Shown here: piece by piece, positions 27,144-36,423 of the stretch | Position numbering within the stretch: the stretch's first letter is position 1 | How the letters are laid out: every line of letters starts with the position of its first letter | Source: Liquorilactobacillus mali | GTDB lineage: Bacteria; Bacillota; Bacilli; Lactobacillales; Lactobacillaceae | DNA: 64,000 bases | NCBI RefSeq assembly: GCF_001437155.1 | Contig: NZ_JQAR01000001.1 | Span: forward strand, 124,001 to 188,000 | Reading direction: 5' to 3' | Notes under the pieces: model-generated | Database searches by the model: none | What the model was told of the DNA's origin: nothing | Seen by the model: the letters and a program-made list of their open reading frames with translations, nothing else | Translations under genes and position numbers: made by a program

Positions 27144-29407
27144 AAAATAATTCTTTTCTTTTTGCAATAACTGCAGTTGTACTCTGTTTTTTGAAGTTTT
27201 CGTTTAATTGGATTGCCTTGGCAATTCTAGCAGTTCTTTTGCTAAGGGTAGTTGCTCTTAGGAGTACACCTTTTTTTGTTGCATGGTTCCTTTTTGTGTC
27301 AGTTACACTATGTGTTTTTATTGCATGGCAAAGAAGGATGGACGCACGTTCTGTGATTAACGAGACCAAAATTACGGAACAGCACGTGATTCTTTACCCA
27401 GATGATCTACAAATAAATGGTGACCTGCTTAAATTTTCAGCTTTTTGGATCGAAGGAAAGCAAAAAATACAATCTTTTTATATTTTTAAGTCAGAAAATG
27501 AACGAAAACTGTTTCTTGATTATAACGAAACCGCTATATTTTCCTTTAGAGGGACGGTCAAACAGCCTGATGGGCCAACAAATGAGAATCAATTTGACTA
27601 TCAAAAATTTTTAAAAACAAAAAATATAGTGAACACAGTAAATATATCGGAGCTTAATGAAGAAAAGGATGATCGATCTGAACTTAGTGGGGCACCTGCT
27701 GCTTTGGCTCATGTTCATAATTTTCGTAAATATTTGCTGAATTATTTAGGACAAACAGCTCAGCCGCTCGGTGGATACAGCCAATTGTTGTTACTTGGAT
27801 ATTATGATTCAGATTTCAGTGATCCAATCGAGATTATCAATAAATTAGGGTTATTGTATCTTTTTAGCCTTTCAGGCATGCATGTTTTTTATATTATTTC
27901 AGTGCTTAGGTGGTTTTTTGCTAAAATATATCTATCAGATGAATTTTGTTCATGGTTTTTATTGATAATATTACCGCTATACACGATTCTTGGTGGACTT
28001 TCGGCTAGTTTATTACGTTCAGTAATGATGAGCTGGTTGATACTGTTCAGCCAAATCTTTTTCAAAAAAACAATTTCAGGTGTCACGGTTGAGTCGCTTG
28101 TTTTAATAATTAACTTATATTGGTGTCCTATGATTGTATTCGCAATGGGTGCCCAATTGAGCTATTTACTGACTTTTGTTTTAATCATGAATCGGAGAAT
28201 TAGTCCAATTCGCTTAGGATTAAAGTTAACTGCATATAGTATTCCGATTGTGTTATGGAATACTTACCAATGGAACTGGTTGACTACCATTCTATCAGTT
28301 GCGATAGTTCCTTTCTTCGAGTGGCTTGTGATGCCGGCGGTTGTAATTGGTGCTATGGTTCCTGTACTTGGAGCTTTATGTAATGAAGTGCTGATAGTTT
28401 TTACTAAAGTATTATTTTTGTTTGGTTCTTGGCCACTTACTTGGGATTACGGCAAGCCACCACTGTTTTTCGTGGTTTTTTGGATTATTTTATTGTTCCT
28501 TTTAGAACAGAGAAATCATTCAGCGAAGGTATTAATTTGTCTATGTACATCATTTATTTTCTGTGCATTAATGATTAGATTTCCACTACAAGATCAGGTA
28601 ATTTATTTCGATATTGGTCAAGGCGATAGCACATTGATTAGAGAAAGGTTTAACGGATGTATCACTCTGGTGGATACGGGAGGAAAAGTCACATTCAATA
28701 ATGAAGAGTGGAAAAAGAGAACGTTCAAGACGACAGGTGAAACTATTATTGCAAATTACCTGCTCAGTAAGGGTATTAGTAAAATCAATAATCTTTTTTT
28801 AACACATCAGGATACTGACCATGTTGGAAATTTTCCATCAATTACTCAAAAAATAAGAGTTGATCATTTGTTTGTTCCTGATGGAATGGAAGTGCTGGAC
28901 TCATTTCGGACTCGTTTGGCAGAGTCTACTATTGAAACAAATAAAATATATCCAATTTCCACTGCTAAATCTGGTAAAATTGGAATTTTTAAAATCCTTC
29001 ATCCCTTTACTAGAGGTGAAGGAACAAATGAAGATTCAATAACTTTGAATTTTAAATTAAGAAATACTACATTTATTATAAGTGGGGACTTAGCCCAGGA
29101 TGGTGAAAAAGAAGTAATTAATCTCTTTAAAACAACACAAGCGGATATACTAAAAACTGGACATCATGGTAGTAAGACATCTACGTCTAAGGAATATGTA
29201 GATAAATTAAAACCAAAATTTGCGATAATTTCTGCTGGACGTAATAACCGATATGGACATCCTAATATAGAAACTATAAAAACTTTAAATGAATTTAAGG
29301 TGCCATATGTTAATACCGCAAGTGTTGGTATGGTTAAGATAGTACCTCAGGGACAGCATAGTGCAAAGGTTGAAACTTTTTTAAAGGGAAATGGTGAAAT
29401 AAGATGA
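27140..29407 (+). CDS. comEC: Competence DNA channel ComEC/Rec2
   Basis: The multi-span protein carries single-stranded DNA across the membrane. Order: N-terminal helices, an OB-like region (about 60-160), the competence channel helices (about 200-470), and a C-terminal metallo-beta-lactamase domain (DIGQGDS, THQDTDHVGNF, TGHHGSKTS). The first canonical start is TTG 27191, but no ribosome site precedes it. The frame is open back to 27137 and encodes a hydrophobic helix (FLFAITAVVLCFL). AAAGGA at 27125-27130 lies nine bases before an ATA (27140) that overlaps the comEB stop. I take the ATA as the probable start; the product would be 755 residues. Confidence 0.9.
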   Translation: MENNSFLFAITAVVLCFLKFSFNWIALAILAVLLLRVVALRSTPFFVAWFLFVSVTLCVFIAWQRRMDARSVINETKITEQHVILYPDDLQINGDLLKFSAFWIEGKQKIQSFYIFKSENERKLFLDYNETAIFSFRGTVKQPDGPTNENQFDYQKFLKTKNIVNTVNISELNEEKDDRSELSGAPAALAHVHNFRKYLLNYLGQTAQPLGGYSQLLLLGYYDSDFSDPIEIINKLGLLYLFSLSGMHVFYIISVLRWFFAKIYLSDEFCSWFLLIILPLYTILGGLSASLLRSVMMSWLILFSQIFFKKTISGVTVESLVLIINLYWCPMIVFAMGAQLSYLLTFVLIMNRRISPIRLGLKLTAYSIPIVLWNTYQWNWLTTILSVAIVPFFEWLVMPAVVIGAMVPVLGALCNEVLIVFTKVLFLFGSWPLTWDYGKPPLFFVVFWIILLFLLEQRNHSAKVLICLCTSFIFCALMIRFPLQDQVIYFDIGQGDSTLIRERFNGCITLVDTGGKVTFNNEEWKKRTFKTTGETIIANYLLSKGISKINNLFLTHQDTDHVGNFPSITQKIRVDHLFVPDGMEVLDSFRTRLAESTIETNKIYPISTAKSGKIGIFKILHPFTRGEGTNEDSITLNFKLRNTTFIISGDLAQDGEKEVINLFKTTQADILKTGHHGSKTSTSKEYVDKLKPKFAIISAGRNNRYGHPNIETIKTLNEFKVPYVNTASVGMVKIVPQGQHSAKVETFLKGNGEIR

Positions 29408-30429
29408 AGGTTAGCGAACTGCTCACAAAGATAGGGAAAAAACATTTTGACAATATTTATTTAATTCTTGGAAAAGAGGAATACATTCAGGAAAAAGTTG
29501 TTAAGGCATTTATAGGATGTATTCCTGAAGAAGAAAGAGCTATGAATATTGGTCAATATGATATGGAGGTTAATTTACTTACAGACGCTTTAGGCGACGC
29601 ACTTTCTGCTCCTTTTTTCGGTGAAAGAAAACTAATAATTATTAAGCGTCCTCTTTTTTTGACTGCTGAGAGTAAAAAAACAAAGTTAGACCAAAATGTG
29701 GATGAATTGTTAAATTATATAAAAAATCCTGAACCGCGGACAATTTTGTTATTTGTCGCTCCTTATGAAAAGCTTGATGAGCGCAAAAAGATAACAAAAC
29801 AGTTATTAAAAAATGCAACTTTGATCGAAAGCGGGTATGCTTCTGAAAATGCTACCTTGCAGGAAGTTAAAAAAATTATTAGTCAGAATGGATATACAAT
29901 TGAAGCAAAAGCCTATGAGTTATTGCAGATAAGAACTGAGGGAAAATTATCACTAATCATGAATGAACTTCCTAAGCTTTTTTTACTGGCCTATAAAACA
30001 AAAGTTATTAGTGAAGAAATGATAGATAGAATGGTCGCTCGAACGTTAGAGCAAAATATTTTTGATCTAGGTAAGTTGGTGTTAAGTAATAAAATAGCGG
30101 TTGCAATTGAAATGTATAATGACCTAATTGAGCAACATGAGGAACCATTGAAAATCAATGCAATTTTAATTGGCCAGGTTAGGTTACTGTTACAGGTTCA
30201 AATATTGCAACAGCATGGCTATGCACAAGGAAACATTGCAAGTGCATTGAAGGTACACCCGTATAGGGTTAAATTGGCTTTACAAAATAGCAGGAAATAT
30301 TCAAGAAAAGCATTGAGTGAGAAATATGCAGGATTAGTAAAATTAGAAGAACAGATGAAGTCGTCGCAAAGAGATGCGGGACAACTATTTCAATTGTTTA
30401 TGCTAGGATATTTTTCAGAAAAAAGGTAA
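29404..30429 (+). CDS. holA: DNA polymerase III delta subunit
   Basis: The 341-residue clamp-loader subunit opens the beta clamp ring. It matches the Firmicute HolA/YqeN pattern, with YLILGKEEYIQEK near residue 20 and a C-terminal helical collar domain. The ATG overlaps the comEC stop (ATGA), so translation is coupled. It is the last gene of the comEA-EB-EC-holA operon and converges on rpsT across a shared terminator, the usual order in Bacilli. Confidence 0.94.
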   Translation: MKVSELLTKIGKKHFDNIYLILGKEEYIQEKVVKAFIGCIPEEERAMNIGQYDMEVNLLTDALGDALSAPFFGERKLIIIKRPLFLTAESKKTKLDQNVDELLNYIKNPEPRTILLFVAPYEKLDERKKITKQLLKNATLIESGYASENATLQEVKKIISQNGYTIEAKAYELLQIRTEGKLSLIMNELPKLFLLAYKTKVISEEMIDRMVARTLEQNIFDLGKLVLSNKIAVAIEMYNDLIEQHEEPLKINAILIGQVRLLLQVQILQQHGYAQGNIASALKVHPYRVKLALQNSRKYSRKALSEKYAGLVKLEEQMKSSQRDAGQLFQLFMLGYFSEKR

Positions 30430-30430
30430 T

Positions 30431-30467
30431 AAAAAAACGCATCTTCATCTCGAAGAGCGCTTTTTTA
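30431..30467. terminator. Bidirectional terminator between holA and rpsT
   Basis: AAAAAA-CGC-A-TCTTC and GAAGA-GCG-C-TTTTTT pair with a small internal mismatch. A and T tracts on both sides serve both genes. Confidence 0.85.
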
Positions 30468-30722
30468 TTATTTTGCTAAACGAGCTGCAAGACGTGACTT
30501 GTCACGAGCAGCCTTATTTGCTTTGATTAAACCTTTTGATTTAGCTTGGTCAACAGCTTTAACAGCTGCCTTATATAAATCTTCCACATTTTCGGCACCT
30601 GCTGTCTTAGCACTTTCGAACTTTTTAACAGCAGTACGCATTGAACTCAATTGAGAAGAATTACGGGCACTAGCTTTTTCATTAGTAACTACACGTTTAA
30701 TAGCTGATTTGATAATTGGCAA
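30468..30722 (-). CDS. rpsT: Ribosomal protein S20
   Basis: The 84-residue, Lys/Ala-rich helical protein has the S20 pattern (IKSAIKRV at the N-terminus, SRLAARLAK at the end) and sits in the 30S body. The start is TTG at 30722, decided by GGAGGTGA seven to eight bases upstream; the open frame extends 14 codons further without reason. A TTG start fits the low-level, autoregulated expression known for S20 in other bacteria. It is monocistronic. Confidence 0.95.
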   Translation of the reverse strand: MPIIKSAIKRVVTNEKASARNSSQLSSMRTAVKKFESAKTAGAENVEDLYKAAVKAVDQAKSKGLIKANKAARDKSRLAARLAK

Positions 30723-30870
30723 AAATTTCACCTCCAACTTAACATGATTCCATACCGGTATCATAAAATATTCAACATAGGCTATTATACAAGAGCTTTA
30801 GTCACATTGCAATAAAAAAGTTAAAAAGTGTCAAGCAAATTTCCTTGACTTAATTTTATAGATTTCATGG

Positions 30871-30899
30871 TTGAAATTGATTTTTAAAGTGTGTATACT
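30871..30899 (+). promoter_or_regulatory. Promoter for rpsO
   Basis: TTGAAA (30871-30876) and TATACT (30894-30899) are separated by 17 bases. Transcription should begin near 30906, leaving a leader of about 95 bases. Confidence 0.75.
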
Positions 30900-30904
30900 G
30901 TCTA

Positions 30905-30990
30905 TTAGTGCTTAGCACAGACCCTAGACTCAGAGTAGCGATGCTCACCAACGCTATTCCGGGGTAGTGGTATCTTAAATTATGGAAGGT
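30905..30990 (+). promoter_or_regulatory. Structured rpsO leader, probable S15 autoregulatory site
   Basis: The leader holds a short GTGC/GCAC hairpin (30908-30918). An AGTAGCG...CGCTATT stem (30934-30958) lies inside an ACCC...GGGGT closing pair, close to the ribosome site. S15 represses its own mRNA through leader structures in several bacteria, including Firmicutes. The assignment here rests on position and pairing only. Confidence 0.5.
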
Positions 30991-31001
30991 GGGAAAACAA
31001 C

Positions 31002-31271
31002 ATGGCAATCTCAAAAGAAAAGAAAACAGAGATTATGCAAAAATATGCTCGTCACGAAGGTGACACAGGTTCTGCAGAAGTTCAAATTGCAGTTTTAACA
31101 TTTGATATCAATGAACTTAATGATCATATTCGTTCACATAAAAAAGATTACGCATCACAACGTGGTTTGATGAAGAAAATCGGTCATCGTCGTAATTTGT
31201 TAGCATACTTGCGTGCAAATGATGTTCAACGTTACCGTGAATTGATCAAGAGCTTAGGCTTACGTCGTTAA
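31002..31271 (+). CDS. rpsO: Ribosomal protein S15
   Basis: The 89-residue protein matches S15 at full length, including the [13 protein letters not shown] segment and the DY..QRGL..KIGHRR rRNA-binding stretch. It binds 16S rRNA early in 30S assembly. GGAAGGTGGG lies upstream of ATG 31002. It is monocistronic, with its own promoter, structured leader and tandem terminators. Confidence 0.98.
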   Translation: MAISKEKKTEIMQKYARHEGDTGSAEVQIAVLTFDINELNDHIRSHKKDYASQRGLMKKIGHRRNLLAYLRANDVQRYRELIKSLGLRR

Positions 31272-31280
31272 TTTACAGAT

Positions 31281-31357
31281 AATAAGAATTCAATTCTTAT
31301 TTTAAAGAAAGTTTCCTTCGTCTTTTTATAGAGATTTTTGGAAACTTTCTTTTTTTG
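31281..31357 (+). terminator. Tandem terminators after rpsO
   Basis: The first hairpin is AATAAGAATT/AATTCTTATT (31281-31301) followed by T. The second, AAAGAAAGTTTCC/GGAAACTTTCTTT (31304-31352), is perfect and ends in a T run. Confidence 0.88.
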
Positions 31358-31462
31358 TATAAAAAATGCAAAAACATTAACAAGAAATATTAATTAAATG
31401 ATAAAATGATGAAAAATAAAATATAAGTATGCTTTATAAAAACGCAATTATTACATTAAATA

Positions 31463-31471
31463 TGTTATAAT
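31463..31471 (+). promoter_or_regulatory. Extended -10 promoter for asd-dapA-rnjB
   Basis: The sequence reads TGT-TATAAT (31463-31471), 35 bases before the asd start. No clear -35. Confidence 0.55.
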
Positions 31472-31506
31472 TATGTTTCAATAAGAAAATAAAGAAGGTT
31501 TTTCAT

Positions 31507-32556
31507 ATGGACGGATATAATGTTGCTGTTGTGGGTGCAACAGGTGCTGTGGGCACTCGAATGATTCAAATGCTGGAAGAATCAAAGTTACCAATTGCTA
31601 GCGTAAAATACTTAGCTTCAAAACGGTCAGCAGGAAAAGTTTTAAAATTCAAAGGTGCGGATGTAGTTGTTGAGGAACTTGTTCCAGATTCCTTTAATGA
31701 TATAAATTTAGCACTCTTTTCTGCCGGTGGCGGGGTATCAAAGAAATTTGCCCCTGAAGCTGTAAAACGTGGAGCAGTGGTTGTTGATAATACAAGTGCT
31801 TTTCGGATGGAAGAGGGAGTTCCATTGGTTGTACCAGAAGTCAATGAGGATGCTCTTTACAAGCACAAAGGATTGATTGCAAATCCTAATTGTTCTACAA
31901 TTCAGATGGTGGTAGCTTTGGAACCATTACGTGAGGTTTATGGGCTTAAAAAAGTGATTGTTACAACTATGCAAGCTGTTTCTGGAGCGGGTAATCGTGC
32001 GATTCAAGAGCTGCATGACGAGACACAAGCGATTCTTAATGGTGAAAAATATGAACCGCAAGTGCTACCGGTTTCGGGCGATAAGAAACATTATCAGATT
32101 GCCTTCAATCCCCTTGCACAGATTGATGTTTTTGAAGATGACGGCTATTCTCATGAAGAATGGAAAATGATTCATGAGACAAAGAAGATTATGTCGGATC
32201 AGGACCTGCAAGTTACAGCAACTTGTGTACGTGTGCCAGTTGCTGTTGCTCATTCAGAAGCAGTGTGGTTTGAATTGGAAAAAGATGGAGCTGATGTAGC
32301 AAAATTGCAATCCATTTTAAAGAATGCACCAGGAGTTGTACTTCAGGACGATCCAAAAAATCAAATTTACCCGCAAGCTGTTAATGCCGAAGGTAAAAGG
32401 GATACATTTGTCGGAAGAATTAGGGCCGATAAAGAACAAGCTAATTCTTTCCATTTGTACTGTGTTTCTGATAATTTATTAAAGGGAGCTGCATGGAACT
32501 CTGTACAAATAGCAGAAAGACTCCATGCACTTAATTTGATGAGAGTTCCAGACTAG
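31507..32556 (+). CDS. asd: Aspartate-semialdehyde dehydrogenase
   Basis: The 349-residue NADPH enzyme reduces aspartyl phosphate to aspartate semialdehyde, the branch point to lysine, diaminopimelate, threonine and methionine. The NADP-binding GATGAVG is at residues 10-16, and the catalytic cysteine C129 lies in NPNCST. AAGAAGG precedes the ATG. It is followed after 15 bases by dapA, so the pair directs flux to diaminopimelate for peptidoglycan. Confidence 0.96.
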   Translation: MDGYNVAVVGATGAVGTRMIQMLEESKLPIASVKYLASKRSAGKVLKFKGADVVVEELVPDSFNDINLALFSAGGGVSKKFAPEAVKRGAVVVDNTSAFRMEEGVPLVVPEVNEDALYKHKGLIANPNCSTIQMVVALEPLREVYGLKKVIVTTMQAVSGAGNRAIQELHDETQAILNGEKYEPQVLPVSGDKKHYQIAFNPLAQIDVFEDDGYSHEEWKMIHETKKIMSDQDLQVTATCVRVPVAVAHSEAVWFELEKDGADVAKLQSILKNAPGVVLQDDPKNQIYPQAVNAEGKRDTFVGRIRADKEQANSFHLYCVSDNLLKGAAWNSVQIAERLHALNLMRVPD

Positions 32557-32571
32557 GTAGGGGTTGAAATA

Positions 32572-33444
32572 ATGAAATTTGATAATGCTGAAATTATTAC
32601 AGCAATGGTTACACCTTTCGATGAAGGTGGACAGGTGAGCTATGAACGACTTGAGAAGTTGATCAATCATCTGTTGAATTCAGGGACAAAGGGCATTCTT
32701 GTTTCAGGAACAACTGGTGAGGCGCCCACATTGACTAGAGCTGAGAAAATTGAATTGATTAAAAAAACTGTGGAGTTTGTTAAAGGAAGGGTTCCGATAA
32801 TTGCTGGAACAGGATCTAACAGCACTGCTCAGACGATAGACTTTACCAACGAAGTTGCAAAGATTAAGGGTGTCGATGCCGTGTTAGTTGTCGTACCTTA
32901 TTACAATAAACCCGATCAAAGAGGAATGATTGCTCACTTCACAGCGGTCGCTAAAGAAAGTCCGTTGCCAATAATCATCTATAATATTCCTGGCAGAACA
33001 GGTGTTACCATGGAAGTACCGACAATTGCGACCTTGGCTAAAAATGAAAATATTATTGGTATTAAGGACTGCACTGGAAACGTTAATTTAAGTCGAATTG
33101 TAGCTGAAACACCTGATGATTTTTTGACATATACAGGCGAGGATGCAGATGCATTAGCAGCTAAAACTGTTGGTGCTAAAGGAGTGATCTCTGTTGCGGC
33201 TCATCTCTTTGGTAATAAGATTGAAGAGATGTACACATTAGTTGAACAAGGTAAATATAAGGCGGCTGGTTCGATAATGAGGGAATTAACTCCCAAAATA
33301 GCAGCTGTTTTTAGTGCACCTTCTCCAAGCCCTGTAAAGGCAGTTCTTAATTATGAGGGAATTGAAGTAGGAGGCTGCAGACTTCCAATTTTAGAACTAC
33401 CTGAAGATCGAGTTAAACAATTAGTAAAAACACTAAATATTTAA
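32572..33444 (+). CDS. dapA: 4-hydroxy-tetrahydrodipicolinate synthase
   Basis: The 290-residue TIM-barrel enzyme condenses pyruvate with aspartate semialdehyde. It has the VSGTTGEAPTL motif near residue 45, the active-site tyrosine in YNIPGRTG (about 137) and Schiff-base lysine K165 in GIKDCTG. It follows asd directly and precedes rnjB after 15 bases. The order asd-dapA-rnjB resembles that in Bacillus, where dapA and the RNase J-like gene are adjacent. Confidence 0.96.
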   Translation: MKFDNAEIITAMVTPFDEGGQVSYERLEKLINHLLNSGTKGILVSGTTGEAPTLTRAEKIELIKKTVEFVKGRVPIIAGTGSNSTAQTIDFTNEVAKIKGVDAVLVVVPYYNKPDQRGMIAHFTAVAKESPLPIIIYNIPGRTGVTMEVPTIATLAKNENIIGIKDCTGNVNLSRIVAETPDDFLTYTGEDADALAAKTVGAKGVISVAAHLFGNKIEEMYTLVEQGKYKAAGSIMRELTPKIAAVFSAPSPSPVKAVLNYEGIEVGGCRLPILELPEDRVKQLVKTLNI

Positions 33445-33459
33445 AAGAGAGGTGAAAGC

Positions 33460-35148
33460 ATGAGTGATATAAAAATCATTCCGCTTGGCGGTGTACGTGA
33501 GAATGCAAAAAACATGTATGCTGTTGAGGTGAATGATGAGATATTTATTTTAGACTGTGGACTGAAGTATCCCGAAAATGGACTATTGGGAATCGATACC
33601 GTTATTCCAGACTTTAGCTTCCTAAGAGAAAATGCAAATAAAATTGTCGGTGTATTTTTGACACATGGACATGCCGACGCAATTGGAGCTTTACCATATT
33701 TTTTGAGTGAGTTTAATGTACCAGTTTTTGGGACTGAACTGACGATTGAATTAGCAAAAATTACGGTGCACGACGAAGAAAAGACAAAGAAATTTGACGA
33801 TTTCCATGTTATCAATGATCAGACTGAAATCGATTTTGAGAACGCAACAGTTTCTTTTTTCAAGACTACGCATTCTATTCCAGAATCTTGTGGGGTAGTG
33901 GTAAAAACAGAAAAGGGAAATATTGTATACACTGGTGATTTCAAATTTGATCAAACTGCAACAAATGGATATCGTACGGATTTTGGAAGGCTTGCTGAAA
34001 TTGGGAAAAGTGGAGTTTTAGCATTATTAAGTGACTCTGCAAATGCTGAAAATCCAAATGCACCAGTTGCAGAATACGAGATTTTTGAATTTATTAATGA
34101 AAATTTTGAATATCGCAAGGGCAGAATTGTGGTTGCTTGTGTTGCTTCTAACATAATGCGTGTGCAACAAGTCTTTGATGCAGCTGCACAAAATGATCGT
34201 AAAATTATTTTGACTGGTCATGATGCCGAAGAAATAATTAATACTGCTTTGAGATTAGAAAAATTGCATCTTCCAAATGACGAATTGTTAGTACCACTTT
34301 CTGATATTGACAAAGTGCCAGATGAAAATCTTGTAATTCTTGAGACTGGGCGTTCTGGTGAACCTTTAAAATCATTGCAGAAAATGGCTTTAGGGAAACA
34401 CAAAAATGTTTCACTGAAAAAGGGTGATTTGGTCTTCATTACAACGACACCTTCACATGCTATGGAAACGGCAGTTGCTAAAACTAGAAATATGATTTAT
34501 CGTGCCGGAGCAGACGTTAAAGCCATTTCAGATGAGTTAAATTCATCTGGTCACGCAAGCCGCAATGATTTGCAGTTGATGATGAATCTGCTTAAGCCAA
34601 AGTATGTTATTCCCGTTCAAGGTGAGTATCGTCTATTGGCTGCTAACAGTAGATGTGCTCAAGAAATTGGTATTTCAAAAGATAATATTTTCATTACGTC
34701 TAAAGGCGATGTTATTGAATACGACCATGATAAGTTGTTGTTAGCTAGTTCGGTTGAGGTTGGCAATACTTTGATTGATGGTAGTGGTGTTGGTGACATA
34801 GGAAATATTGTTTTACGTGATCGCAAGATTCTTTCGGAAGATGGTGTCTTCATCGCTGTGGTGACAATCGACAGGAGAAAGAAAAAAATTGTTGACAGTC
34901 CACAGATTACATCACGAGGTTTTGTTTATGTTAAAACAAGCCGTGATTTGATTTCAGAGAGTGCTACTATCGTAACTGAGGCTGTGCAAAAAAATTTGGA
35001 TAACAAAGAATTTGACTGGGGACATCTAAAACAAGACGTTCGTGATCAACTTAATCGTTTTTTGTATGAGCATACAAAAAGGCATCCTGTGATTTTGCCA
35101 GTAATCATGGAGATCAATCAGCACAGACATTTTTCGAAAAAAAAATAA
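33460..35148 (+). CDS. rnjB: Ribonuclease J2-like protein
   Basis: The 562-residue RNase J paralogue has metallo-beta-lactamase, beta-CASP and C-terminal domains. Its zinc motif reads THGHADAIG (H69, H71, D73, A74), so the last histidine of HxHxDH is alanine. This is the known J2 pattern: weak or no exonuclease activity and a partner role in a complex with J1. The J1 gene at 9739 has the full motif. AGAGAGGTGA precedes the ATG. A terminator follows at 35169. Confidence 0.95.
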   Translation: MSDIKIIPLGGVRENAKNMYAVEVNDEIFILDCGLKYPENGLLGIDTVIPDFSFLRENANKIVGVFLTHGHADAIGALPYFLSEFNVPVFGTELTIELAKITVHDEEKTKKFDDFHVINDQTEIDFENATVSFFKTTHSIPESCGVVVKTEKGNIVYTGDFKFDQTATNGYRTDFGRLAEIGKSGVLALLSDSANAENPNAPVAEYEIFEFINENFEYRKGRIVVACVASNIMRVQQVFDAAAQNDRKIILTGHDAEEIINTALRLEKLHLPNDELLVPLSDIDKVPDENLVILETGRSGEPLKSLQKMALGKHKNVSLKKGDLVFITTTPSHAMETAVAKTRNMIYRAGADVKAISDELNSSGHASRNDLQLMMNLLKPKYVIPVQGEYRLLAANSRCAQEIGISKDNIFITSKGDVIEYDHDKLLLASSVEVGNTLIDGSGVGDIGNIVLRDRKILSEDGVFIAVVTIDRRKKKIVDSPQITSRGFVYVKTSRDLISESATIVTEAVQKNLDNKEFDWGHLKQDVRDQLNRFLYEHTKRHPVILPVIMEINQHRHFSKKK

Positions 35149-35168
35149 GAGCGGCAGGAAAATAATGG

Positions 35169-35207
35169 AAGGCTGTGCCTAGACACAAGTTTGGGGCGGT
35201 CTTTTTG
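35169..35207 (+). terminator. Terminator after rnjB
   Basis: AAGGCTGTGCCT pairs imperfectly with GGGGCGGTCTT (G-U pairs and one mismatch), followed by TTTTTG. It looks like a decayed family A hairpin. Confidence 0.6.
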
Positions 35208-35322
35208 TTTGTTTTTAACCTGCACAGAAATTACGAAATTTTGTAATTTAAAGTTGTAATTTCTAAAATGCTTGGCAGCAGTTGAATTCGTCGTATTCTT
35301 TCTTGTTTAGGAGGCGATTAGC

Positions 35323-36213
35323 ATGGGTGATAAAGAATATGAAATAAGTTTCTCTAGAGGAATTTCTTTTTTAGAGGATAAGAATTACAAAAAAGCTCAA
35401 AAATTACTGGCAGAGTGTTATTTGGAGAAAAAAAATTTCAGAACAAACTTTTTTTTGTTTCAAGCATGCTATGGGCAAAGCGATTTTAAAGAAGCAAGCA
35501 GGTTGGCTGAGGAATATTTAATAGAATATTTGTCTGATAATAAGAAATTTGAATTTTTAATTTTGGCAAAAATGATGGCAGAAGATGTCATTGGAACTCA
35601 CAAATTGTACCTGCAAGTCAGAAAATATATGAATACTGCGGAAAAAAATCATTTTTTTGGATTGATAAAAAAAGAGGAAAGTAAGATTAAACTGGAAAGA
35701 GTGCAGGAACTCAAAAAAACTTTGCTTTATTGTGGAGCATTTTCAAAAATCCGCCAACGAAAAGCTTTACAAGCGAGCTATGGCTTACCTTTGGATGATT
35801 TTAAGGAAACGGCACAAAAACTGTTATGTGATGAAAATGTTCATCAGTTTGTTAAAGTGAGCATATTAAATGATTTGAGACAGCTCAATGATAAGCGGGA
35901 AGCTTCATATCTCTTTATTGATGGCAAAATATATAAGATTAAACCTAGCAAGCTTCACGTGTTTGAGGAAACAAAATTGTTCAGCAGTTTAAAACAGCAG
36001 ATAATTTCTGAGCAGAATGATAATAATGATTTGCTAAGGTGGAATGAAATTAAGCTAAAATTGAGCTTATTATATCCATTTGAAGAAGAAATCATCGGCA
36101 ATTCTCAAAAATGGAGAGGACTGTTAATGTTAGAGAATATTCAAAACTATAGCGGCGGAGAACAAAATCTAGCGCGGAAACTTGAGGAATTACTGGTTGA
36201 ATGGAGTGGCTAG
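35323..36213 (+). CDS. TPR-like helical protein, unknown function
   Basis: The 296-residue soluble protein is strongly helical. The first 75 residues hold TPR-like units (FLEDKNYKKAQKLLAECYLE and FKEASRLAEEYL). The middle and C-terminus are Lys/Glu-rich without a recognised motif. There is no signal peptide or membrane segment. AGGAGGCGA lies before ATG 35323. Genes of this type occur just upstream of tuf in lactobacilli; function unknown. Confidence 0.8.
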   Translation: MGDKEYEISFSRGISFLEDKNYKKAQKLLAECYLEKKNFRTNFFLFQACYGQSDFKEASRLAEEYLIEYLSDNKKFEFLILAKMMAEDVIGTHKLYLQVRKYMNTAEKNHFFGLIKKEESKIKLERVQELKKTLLYCGAFSKIRQRKALQASYGLPLDDFKETAQKLLCDENVHQFVKVSILNDLRQLNDKREASYLFIDGKIYKIKPSKLHVFEETKLFSSLKQQIISEQNDNNDLLRWNEIKLKLSLLYPFEEEIIGNSQKWRGLLMLENIQNYSGGEQNLARKLEELLVEWSG

Positions 36214-36255
36214 TAAGTTAAATGCAAGTGAAATAAGCTTATTTTTGAATAACTA

Positions 36256-36284
36256 TTTACAAATTACTTGTGTATCTATATAAT
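36256..36284 (+). promoter_or_regulatory. tuf promoter P1
   Basis: TTTACA (36256-36261) and TATAAT (36279-36284), 17-base spacing. Confidence 0.72.
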
Positions 36285-36320
36285 AGCTTAAGAATTCTTC
36301 TTTGCAGGGTACTAAAAATG

Positions 36321-36349
36321 TTGGTATTTTTGCTTGGAAGTAGTATAAT
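36321..36349 (+). promoter_or_regulatory. tuf promoter P2
   Basis: TTGGTA (36321-36326) and TATAAT (36344-36349), 17-base spacing; a second start site closer to the gene. Confidence 0.62.
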
Positions 36350-36423
36350 AAAACTTAAAGGATTATCAGCAAACTAATATTTGTTGCGGATTTTTCTTGC
36401 AAAACTACAGGAGGTTCGTATTA

